DNA from: a virus
Length of the DNA stretch: 35,506 nucleotides
Virus record (IMG/VR): IMGVR_UViG_3300025914_000029
Span: 1 to 35,506 of that record
Reading direction: 5' to 3' (one strand)
Shown here: positions 29,623-35,506 of the stretch, piece by piece
Layout: every line of letters starts with the position of its first letter
How positions within the stretch are numbered: position 1 is the stretch's first letter
The notes under the pieces: generated by a model
Told to the model about the DNA's origin: nothing
Seen by the model: only the letters and a program-made list of their open reading frames with translations
Databases searched by the model: none
Program-made: the position numbers and the translations under genes

Positions 29623-31616
29623 TGAGTAAATTTCTTAAAGGTTTACGTGGTGGGCTCGCAGTTACTTATGGTGCTTCGGCAGATGCAGGTGAGACCGATG
29701 ATCCATTGGTTGATGCAACTGCTTACTCCACCTCAGTGATTTATGCTGAAGGTGCAATTGTTTCTAGTGCAGGAGCTTATTACTATTCTAGAGTCTCTGG
29801 GAATTTTAATCAACTTCTTACTAATAATACTTACTGGCTTGCAATTTCTAATTTTGTATATGTAGATGCAACCAGTGGGAGTGATGCAAATACTTATAAT
29901 TCTAATCCTGTAACTGCTGCAGCAAATCCTGTTCAGACTCTTAATCGAGTGCAGGACTTAGTTATTGCTGCAGGTTCACCTAACGTAGTTAATGCTCCCG
30001 CTAAAACTCTTATCCTTCTCAAACGAGGAGATACTTACACGGGGGCATTAACAATTAAAATTGAATGTATCATTGGTGCTTGGGGTTCTAGAGTCTCTGG
30101 TCGACCGATTATTCAATTTGGATTCACCTCTAACACTGGTCTAAGTTTCACTGGTAACACAGTTGAAATCCAAACTGGAGGTGACGGTACGATTGTTAGA
30201 AATATTAAGATCACTCCTAGATTCACTACTCATTATGGATTTGTAGCTGGCACTGGTACCATGGCAGATGGTGATCGGATTTGGAAACAATCTGACCACA
30301 CAATGCAAGGTACGGTAAGAGGAGCATTGAATTCTAATCGTATTACAATTCAATGGGATACTAATACAGACTCCACCACTAATGTAAATAGTGTGGTGTT
30401 TGAAACTCAAGACACATTGAAAAACTTTACCATGGCCGCGAGCACTAATCGCACGGCCATGAGTGGATATTCTGCACAGGCTACTAATTGTAGGGTTCTT
30501 AATTGCGAAGTTTATAACTCATGTGGCAATGGCATGGGTTCTGGAATTACAAACTCTAGAGGTAGTGCAGATAACTTTTATTGCTATAATGTAATTACTC
30601 ATCACCATTGCAAGGGGGGATTAAATGGTGCGGGTTTCCAGGGAGGTTGGGGAGCCAATATTAAGATTCTCCATTGCACCTCTTATGACAATGGTACCGC
30701 TGGAAGTATCTTCAATCATAATTTCTATCTCGATGACTTAGACAATTGCGAGTTTGCATATAACTGGTGTTATATGACAGTGCAGTGCGGTAATTCATCT
30801 CTTGTGGTTCACGGTGAGTGTCATGTGGGATGGATTCATGACAATCTCATGGAACTCTCTCAAGCAGGTTTGGGAATTAATGATGGCTATACTGACATTG
30901 CTCACACAGGTTGGTATGAAGTCATGGATCAATTTACGGTTGAAAGAAACATCATCCGTAATTGTGGATTCTTTGGACCTGATACGGATTCTGGGCCCGC
31001 ATTAGATTTTGCTGCATTAACTAATTCGGTAATTAAAAACAATATTGTTTATGGATGTAAAGGTTATTGCTCACTTGCAACTAATAAACATACTGCTGAT
31101 AAAGCATTTACTGACAATGTTACGATTGCTTATAATACGCTGATTTCTGGAACTTATATTGGAGCTGGTGATTACTGGTTAAAAATCAGTGCTTTCAATG
31201 GTGTTGCTCCAACTAATATTGTAGTTGAAAACAATATCATTGAATCTCAGAGAACCAACGTACAAACTTTTTCTATTGACAGTGGTACTCCGGTTGCGAA
31301 TGTAAGTTTCAATAACAATCTTATTTATAACACCACCGGATACAGTACCATTATTCACTGGAGAGATGCTGGAGGTACAAGTACATCTTATACCTTAGCA
31401 AATTGGGCGGCCACCGGATCAATTAATTCCAACACCACTAATGTAACCACTACGAATTATGCCTCTGTGTTTACCAATGAAGCTGCGGGTGATTTAACTT
31501 TACCTGGAGGTTCTCCAGCAAAAGGTATTGGTACTCCAATTCCTGTAATTACTACTAGAGATTTTAGTAATTACAATCGATCGGTTACAGCACCAAGCGC
31601 AGGAGCTAGAGAGTAA
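29622..31616 (+). CDS. tailspike 2, right-handed beta-helix
   Basis: This is a predicted spike of 664 aa, likely a receptor-binding or polysaccharide-degrading protein. Residues about 30-72 form a small carbohydrate-binding-like module (TSVIYAEGAIVSSAGAYYY, ending TYWLAI). A DUF1565-type entry to a beta-helix follows (FVYVDATSGSDANTYNSNPV, AANPVQTLNRVQDL). The centre has repeated short rungs with Asn/Gly/Ile (CRVLNCEVYNSCGNGMG, NIVVENNIIES, VSFNNNLIYN). The end is a short segment (SPAKGIGTPIPV). It ends the rightward block, 35 nt before the bidirectional terminator. It is unrelated in visible sequence to tailspike 1. Confidence 0.82.
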   Translation: MSKFLKGLRGGLAVTYGASADAGETDDPLVDATAYSTSVIYAEGAIVSSAGAYYYSRVSGNFNQLLTNNTYWLAISNFVYVDATSGSDANTYNSNPVTAAANPVQTLNRVQDLVIAAGSPNVVNAPAKTLILLKRGDTYTGALTIKIECIIGAWGSRVSGRPIIQFGFTSNTGLSFTGNTVEIQTGGDGTIVRNIKITPRFTTHYGFVAGTGTMADGDRIWKQSDHTMQGTVRGALNSNRITIQWDTNTDSTTNVNSVVFETQDTLKNFTMAASTNRTAMSGYSAQATNCRVLNCEVYNSCGNGMGSGITNSRGSADNFYCYNVITHHHCKGGLNGAGFQGGWGANIKILHCTSYDNGTAGSIFNHNFYLDDLDNCEFAYNWCYMTVQCGNSSLVVHGECHVGWIHDNLMELSQAGLGINDGYTDIAHTGWYEVMDQFTVERNIIRNCGFFGPDTDSGPALDFAALTNSVIKNNIVYGCKGYCSLATNKHTADKAFTDNVTIAYNTLISGTYIGAGDYWLKISAFNGVAPTNIVVENNIIESQRTNVQTFSIDSGTPVANVSFNNNLIYNTTGYSTIIHWRDAGGTSTSYTLANWAATGSINSNTTNVTTTNYASVFTNEAAGDLTLPGGSPAKGIGTPIPVITTRDFSNYNRSVTAPSAGARE

Positions 31617-31651
31617 TACATTGCAGATGGAAAAGTAATAGACAAAATAAA

Positions 31652-31675
31652 GCCCCCTTAATTGGGGGCATTTTT
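31652..31675 (+). terminator. bidirectional intrinsic terminator between convergent blocks
   Basis: GCCCCC (31652-31657) pairs with GGGGGC (31664-31669) around a 6-nt loop, followed by TTTTT (31671-31675) on the + strand. On the - strand the other side reads CTTTATTTTG, a usable U-tract. It sits exactly where the rightward virion block meets the leftward accessory block, so termination from both directions is expected. Confidence 0.88.
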
Positions 31676-31685
31676 GTTTGTGGGA

Positions 31686-31931
31686 TTAATAATCTCTTGG
31701 AGCCTGTGAGATATTCAAACCAGGGCCATTACAAATTCCTGGAGAGGTTCCTTTAAGTACAAAAGCTAGATCACTTACAGCTTTTGCTTGGGCACTGAGA
31801 GCTTCTGCAAGAGCGATCACTGCAGAACAAACTTCTGGAGGTTGAGTTGCACCTGATTCAGCGGTATTAGTAAAATTGCAATGACTAATTGAAGTTTGAT
31901 TGGGTTGAGGTTGAGATTTTTTAGTTGCCAT
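31686..31931 (-). CDS. hypothetical protein, 81 aa
   Basis: This small protein has a polar, flexible N-terminus (MATKKSQPQPNQTSISH), a helical Ala/Leu-rich centre (VCSAVIALAEALSAQAKAV) and a Gly/Pro-rich end. I chose the ATG at 31931, 2 nt after the stop of the Tad2-like gene; the longer reading from 31988 overlaps that gene by 55 nt. No family is recognised. As the last gene of the leftward arm it ends 11 nt from the terminator. Confidence 0.6.
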   Translation of the reverse strand: MATKKSQPQPNQTSISHCNFTNTAESGATQPPEVCSAVIALAEALSAQAKAVSDLAFVLKGTSPGICNGPGLNISQAPRDY

Positions 31932-31933
31932 GA

Positions 31934-32197
31934 TTAATTTACCACTCCCCAATCTTCTGCTAATACATCTGTTTGACTTGCTAACCAAGGAACTACTTTG
32001 TCATCTGCAGTCTTCATGTCAATGTGTGCATGATAATTAATCACAGTACCTTCTGGATAAATACCAAGAAGCGGTGGACGACTTACAGAGAAAGTAGAAC
32101 CAGGTACCAGGAAAATAAACATTCCTTTACCATTCCAACCCGCGCGGGCTACTTTATGTCCTGCCTTGATAAGACTCAATGCGTCACCAAAATTCAT
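31934..32197 (-). CDS. tad2: Tad2-like anti-Thoeris protein (DUF2829)
   Basis: The 87-aa product carries the full pattern of the DUF2829 family: ALSLIKAGHKVARAGWNGKG (residues 6-25), FIFLVPGSTF, LLGIYPEGTVINYHAHIDM and VVPWLASQTDVLAEDW. Members of this family include Tad2, which binds and sequesters the Thoeris signal 1''-3' gcADPR made by TIR proteins; some also bind cyclic dinucleotides of CBASS. The length matches a complete single domain. A clear start exists at 32197. It lies next to a DHH phosphodiesterase and near a MazG enzyme. Family membership is secure; which signal it binds is not shown by sequence. Confidence 0.88.
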   Translation of the reverse strand: MNFGDALSLIKAGHKVARAGWNGKGMFIFLVPGSTFSVSRPPLLGIYPEGTVINYHAHIDMKTADDKVVPWLASQTDVLAEDWGVVN

Positions 32198-32210
32198 TTT
32201 AATTCCTTAG

Positions 32211-32468
32211 TTAGTTAAGAGCACTTGTGGGTACAATAATCGTAGCTCTCATTTGCCTCAATCGTTGTACCAGCATATCAGCTAGGTTAATAATGTCTTC
32301 CTGTGTGTATGTTCCATCAAGAACCACTCCTGCATACGCAGCTACTTCAGCGATTCTAATGTAAACATCTTGGTCCTCCTGTACTGAAAGGTTATAGACA
32401 AGTCTCTCATGGTTAAGAATTTCTTCATTGAGAGCGATGAGAGAGGGAGGGAAGTATTCATGAATCAT
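32211..32468 (-). CDS. hypothetical protein, 85 aa
   Basis: I do not recognise this small, soluble, mostly helical acidic protein (IALNEEILNHERLVYNL, then IRIAEVAAYAGVVLDG, and a Leu/Arg-rich end ADMLVQRLRQMRA). It has an ATGA-type overlap with the DHH gene upstream (32465-32468), so its translation is probably coupled to that enzyme. Being between the DHH enzyme and the Tad2-like protein it may be a further accessory or anti-defence gene, but this is position only. Confidence 0.66.
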   Translation of the reverse strand: MIHEYFPPSLIALNEEILNHERLVYNLSVQEDQDVYIRIAEVAAYAGVVLDGTYTQEDIINLADMLVQRLRQMRATIIVPTSALN

Positions 32469-33436
32469 GTTTTCACCTGATCGATTCCTAAAGATAAAGT
32501 TTCACCTTGCCAGAGAGTAATTCCTTCCTCAGACTCTTTAGGTAGTGGATCACTTAGTGTAAACCCTGCTGCATTCTTGTGACCTCCTCCGCCAAAGAGT
32601 TTAGCAAGTCGGCTAACATCGTAATCGCCAATGGATCGTAAGGAGAATCTAACACTATCGTTCGAGTCGTGGTAGTACGTAGCTCCATAACTCTGACTTT
32701 TGAGTGCAAGTACATTTCCAACTTCTGACGCAAAGAATCCTGGGCAATTGCAGACAAGTCCAGATTCACCTGCAATGACAATTTTTCTGGTGCATTCATT
32801 GATGATTGATTCGTGATAGCGTGATTCTTGTTGGAGAAGTGCAGCTCCAACTTTAAAAATTAAACTGTGTTGGTTTTGAAGTAATTCATCTAACCCTGTG
32901 TAATTATCGAAATCAAAAGGTTCAATACGAATTACTGCAGAAACCTGTTTGGAATCTGGGAGTTTAAATTTCCACAAATCTCGATCTTCAATATAATCAA
33001 TTAATGGAGGCCTACTATTGGGAGGTCCAAAATAGTCCCAAGTAATTCCAGCTCCAGATCGATTCATGTCGAATTCAATTTCTAGATTAATTGGTTTAAA
33101 TTCATCTGCTTGGAGCTTACTGAGAGATTCTTGTGCGGTTTTATGGTGATCTAGCAAGACTACTTTATCAAACAGAGAACACAAGCTACAAAGCATGTCC
33201 TCATCAAATGAGAAATCTAGAATATATAAATCTTCTGGTTCATCTGGGATTGAAAAAGTTTTACCTGGAATATCACCATACTGAGCTGGAATGTAAGTAA
33301 CACCTCCAGGATAATCTTGCTCTTTTAGTATATGAAAAGCCCAAGCTGCACCAAATCCATCTACACAATTCTTATGGTAAATTACTACTGCACTCTTCCT
33401 CTGATCCTGATTCTTGATTTGATCTGCTGATTCCAT
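32465..33436 (-). CDS. DHH/DHHA1-family phosphoesterase
   Basis: This is a two-domain metal-dependent phosphodiesterase of 323 aa. The DHH domain motifs are YHKNCVDGFGAAWAF (20-34), LDFS with Asp74, the signature LDHHKT (Asp96, His97, His98) and IEDRDLWKF (149-157). The DHHA1 substrate-binding motif GGGGHKNAAGF is at 282-292. Relatives include nanoRNases (NrnA), c-di-AMP phosphodiesterases and RecJ; the absence of RecJ-type extra domains points to small substrates such as short oligonucleotides or pAp. All metal ligands appear intact. GAAGGA precedes the ATG at 33436, which lies 65 nt inside the upstream winged-helix gene. A role in degrading defence signals is possible but inferred. Confidence 0.9.
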   Translation of the reverse strand: MESADQIKNQDQRKSAVVIYHKNCVDGFGAAWAFHILKEQDYPGGVTYIPAQYGDIPGKTFSIPDEPEDLYILDFSFDEDMLCSLCSLFDKVVLLDHHKTAQESLSKLQADEFKPINLEIEFDMNRSGAGITWDYFGPPNSRPPLIDYIEDRDLWKFKLPDSKQVSAVIRIEPFDFDNYTGLDELLQNQHSLIFKVGAALLQQESRYHESIINECTRKIVIAGESGLVCNCPGFFASEVGNVLALKSQSYGATYYHDSNDSVRFSLRSIGDYDVSRLAKLFGGGGHKNAAGFTLSDPLPKESEEGITLWQGETLSLGIDQVKT

Positions 33437-33764
33437 TTAGCAATTCCTTCAATTGTTTACGTTTACGCCAGTTAGTTGTTTTTTGAGAATCACTTAATCG
33501 TGGTGGCCTTATTGCATCTTCCTCATCCCCATGGATCTTAAATCCATATACTTCTCTGGGAGGGCCTTGTACTTTAACTTTCCTGTAATCTGCAATATAA
33601 ATCCGGCCGGCAAGTTTAAGGATTCTCAGTTTTTGTTCAACCCATTTATGAGAGAGGTTTAACTCAAGTCCGATATCATGGCTGGTTGCGAACTTGAGTT
33701 TCTTTAATGCCTGGATTACTTCTAATTCTGTATGGCGATGTGGACCTTTACTTGTCCGGGGCAT
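33372..33764 (-). CDS. winged-helix DNA-binding protein, 130 aa
   Basis: Residues about 10-65 form a winged helix: LEVIQALKKLKFATSHDIG, then ELNLSHKWVEQKLRILKLAG as the recognition part and a basic wing (RIYIADYRKVKV). The C-terminal half is basic and disordered (KTTNWRKRKQLKELL, ending in an acidic Ser/Glu-rich segment). It is probably a phage transcription regulator, perhaps of this arm. It overlaps the MazG gene upstream by 17 nt and the DHH gene downstream by 65 nt in different frames. Confidence 0.75.
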   Translation of the reverse strand: MPRTSKGPHRHTELEVIQALKKLKFATSHDIGLELNLSHKWVEQKLRILKLAGRIYIADYRKVKVQGPPREVYGFKIHGDEEDAIRPPRLSDSQKTTNWRKRKQLKELLNGISRSNQESGSEEECSSNLP

Positions 33765-34197
33765 CTTGTACCCCTACTTTATCTGCCCTCTCTTGTGCTG
33801 CTTGGTCAGAATATTGGAGTTTCTTATACCTCAATCCCAACTTATCCGCATTACCTTGGATAATCTCTAGCTGCGAAATTCCATAATGGTTTGCCACTGC
33901 TTGCATGTAGAACTTAAGATCACCGAGTTCCTCTACAATATTTGCGCGGTCCCGTTCTTTTCCATAAATGTATTCTTTCTTAATCGCATCTGCCAATTCA
34001 CCTGCTTCACCACAAACACCAAGAGCAGAGTGAAGAATCTCAAGTACATCACCTTGCTTTTTCAGAAGCTTACGTACAAACATATCGTATCGAATGACTT
34101 CGTAAGGAGGAAATGCTCCTTCAGTTTCATCCATCAATGTGACAAATTCATTGGTAGCGGTTGAATCAAAATGCTGGGGTCCAGGGATATTACTCAT
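33748..34197 (-). CDS. MazG-type nucleotide pyrophosphohydrolase
   Basis: This predicted all-alpha NTP pyrophosphohydrolase hydrolyses nucleoside triphosphates to monophosphates. The catalytic MazG motif is visible: VCGEAGELADAIKK (61-74; Glu64, Glu67), IVEELGDLKFY (87-97; Glu89/90, Asp93) and IQGNADKLGLRY (113-124). The 55-residue N-terminal extension (GPQHFDSTATNEFV and onward) is seen in other phage MazG-like proteins. Phage MazG proteins are thought to tune nucleotide pools, including dNTPs; alarmone hydrolysis has been proposed for some. It lies 7 nt from the helicase-like gene and overlaps the winged-helix gene. Confidence 0.88.
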   Translation of the reverse strand: MSNIPGPQHFDSTATNEFVTLMDETEGAFPPYEVIRYDMFVRKLLKKQGDVLEILHSALGVCGEAGELADAIKKEYIYGKERDRANIVEELGDLKFYMQAVANHYGISQLEIIQGNADKLGLRYKKLQYSDQAAQERADKVGVQDAPDK

Positions 34198-34204
34198 CTC
34201 GGTT

Positions 34205-35461
34205 TTACCTTTTCATGTTCCTCTCCTCTACCGTGAGGAGTTCTATATTAACAAATTTATTAGCTCCGAAATCCACTGCTCTCCTCTTAGGCAAATATCC
34301 ATGCCCTCCAGGAACTGATTGTAATTTCTGAGCTTCCACTAGATTCTGTAAAATTGTTGCTAGTTGTTGCATGTTCTCCAAATCAGGTTGTACATGGGGC
34401 CAGATGTCTTTAAACTTCATCGGCCCATGATTCTCATAAATCGCTTGTATAACTTTATGAGAAACTCCTGAACTCCTTGCAGCACCGAACTCTCCGAGTG
34501 CTTTTGGCATGAAGAGTTCCGTATGAGATAAGATTGTATTGGCGTAAATGACATCAGCTTCAGTGACATTTCTTGAGACTCTGGATGCTGAAACGATGAG
34601 ACAGAGTTTGAGGAGATGGGTAAAACGTCTATTAGAATATGCTTCAAATCTGACATCTTCAAGTTGTGTATTAGAATTGTAGATGGACTCAAGTAATCGC
34701 TCTGCTCCACTGTCCAATCTTGCGGGACCAATAACTGTATCTTTGATTGACTTGAAATAGTTAATGATGGCTTGAGTTTCTTCTGCTGGAGGGGCTTTTG
34801 GGAATGCAATTCTTTTTCCATTTGGTTCACCGTATACAAGAATTAACCTGCTGAAAAATCCTTGCCCAATGACTTCTGTAGGAAATGCTAATGAAAATCC
34901 TGTAGGAGTATTGCCACCTAAAAGTGAGATGGTAGGGTCTTGAATTGTCACACTCTTACCTGTTTTAATTCTATTCTGATATGCGCCTGAATAGTCCCAC
35001 ATGTTACCTAGCATGGAGATAAATTCAATATTACCGTTACCTAGAAAATCATTAATCTCATCGATTGCGATAAACATCTCTCTGGGATCGCTCGGACTTG
35101 ATGCTTCAGGTCCCCAGAGATTTTTATCCAGTATATCATCAACTGATTCGAGTTGTTCTTCACCTTCGCCTGCAAGATCAAGAAGAAATTTTTCCTTAGA
35201 TGTGCGCTCACCAGAAAATTTGTGATAACCTGACTGAGTTAGTATATGCTTGATTGTTTTAATCGCAGTGCCTTTTCTAGTTCCAGGGGAGCCGATAAGC
35301 ATTGCATAGATATTAGGATTGATTTTGAAATGACCGTGATTGAAATAAAACTGTCGGCCTAACAGGGCTCCAATTCCTGCCATGGCACACCAACGATTGA
35401 AGAAAGCTGGTACTTCTGTGAAGGAAGTATAGTCCAGATATTTTGTGATTAAATCCCCCAT
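34205..35461 (-). CDS. DUF3987-like P-loop replication protein / helicase
   Basis: This 418-aa protein has a P-loop ATPase core. Walker A is LIGSPGTRKGT (55-65), Walker B is MFIAIDEIND (129-138; Asp134, Glu135), with a sensor-like LLGGNTPTGF (180-189) and a conserved GQGFFSRLILVY (199-210) whose Arg may act as an arginine finger. Residues about 330-418 form a winged-helix-like C-terminus (SHKVIQAIYENHG, MKFKDIWPHV). The pattern is that of DUF3987 proteins often fused to or encoded with phage primases. The N-terminus has FNRWCAMAGIGALLG, as in that family. In-frame stops occur 39 nt before the ATG at 35461, so the protein is not a fragment of a longer fusion. A primase should lie beyond the window. 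Confidence 0.82.
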   Translation of the reverse strand: MGDLITKYLDYTSFTEVPAFFNRWCAMAGIGALLGRQFYFNHGHFKINPNIYAMLIGSPGTRKGTAIKTIKHILTQSGYHKFSGERTSKEKFLLDLAGEGEEQLESVDDILDKNLWGPEASSPSDPREMFIAIDEINDFLGNGNIEFISMLGNMWDYSGAYQNRIKTGKSVTIQDPTISLLGGNTPTGFSLAFPTEVIGQGFFSRLILVYGEPNGKRIAFPKAPPAEETQAIINYFKSIKDTVIGPARLDSGAERLLESIYNSNTQLEDVRFEAYSNRRFTHLLKLCLIVSASRVSRNVTEADVIYANTILSHTELFMPKALGEFGAARSSGVSHKVIQAIYENHGPMKFKDIWPHVQPDLENMQQLATILQNLVEAQKLQSVPGGHGYLPKRRAVDFGANKFVNIELLTVEERNMKR

Positions 35462-35506
35462 TGGTTTTTCCGGTTGGTGGATTGTACTTTGTTTTCTTTA
35501 TCAGTG

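Noticed and set aside
15991-31616. Diversity-generating retroelement acting on a spike gene
   Set aside because: No reverse transcriptase and no template/variable repeat pair are visible. The spikes are beta-helices rather than C-type lectin-fold variable proteins.
1-35506. tRNA genes, CRISPR arrays, insertion sequences, integrase or repressor genes
   Set aside because: No cloverleaf with a T-loop consensus, no regularly spaced repeats, and no transposase or integrase motif were seen on either strand.

Overview
This window is most of the genome of a tailed, almost certainly lytic phage with podovirus-type architecture. It has a terminase pair, portal, scaffold, an SU10/DUF5309-type major capsid protein, a short-tail adaptor and nozzle, three predicted DNA-ejection proteins, and separate beta-helix tailspikes. 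I see no tail-tube, tape-measure, integrase or repressor gene. Two small lipobox proteins and the ejection proteins suggest a Gram-negative host. The host genus cannot be read from the sequence. By eye the DNA is moderately AT-rich.

Layout. Bases 1-7461 are a dense leftward block: an SF1B (Dda/RecD-like) helicase that runs off the left edge, preceded in transcription order by about 18 small genes. Most of these are chained by ATGA or TGATG overlaps, and several are under 50 codons. Bases 7462-7819 are a non-coding divergent control region with direct repeats. Bases 7820-31616 are the rightward virion and lysis block: terminases, portal, scaffold, decoration protein, capsid, adaptor, tailspike 1, nozzle, a gp53-like tip domain, M15 endolysin, holin-like protein, ejection proteins with a small lipoprotein between them, then a second appendage cassette ending in tailspike 2. 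A GC-rich hairpin with U-tracts on both sides (31652-31675) separates this block from leftward genes at 31686-35461. Those are a Tad2-like (DUF2829) anti-Thoeris protein, a DHH/DHHA1 phosphodiesterase, a winged-helix protein, a MazG-type pyrophosphohydrolase and a DUF3987-like P-loop helicase. If the genome is circularly permuted or terminally redundant, the two leftward blocks are one arm joined through the missing part, which should hold the polymerase and primase genes.

Most unusual feature. Bases 5774-6217, between two leftward genes, hold about 440 nt that fold into a nested, multi-branched structure. It consists of a 51-column outer stem, two further closing helices, three perfect hairpins and a rod of about 130 nt. 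Ten imperfect pairs are G-U wobbles only if the RNA is read from the + strand, against two for the - strand. This points to a + strand structured RNA, transcribed opposite to the flanking genes. In size and phage setting it is reminiscent of large phage ncRNAs such as GOLLD and ROOL, but I cannot assign it to a known family.

Other points of interest are a possible H-type pseudoknot just downstream of the capsid gene, a 49-aa gene overlapping both terminase genes, several micro-proteins (lipoproteins and membrane peptides), and a cluster of nucleotide-directed proteins (Tad2, DHH/DHHA1, MazG) that may act as a counter-defence and nucleotide-salvage unit.
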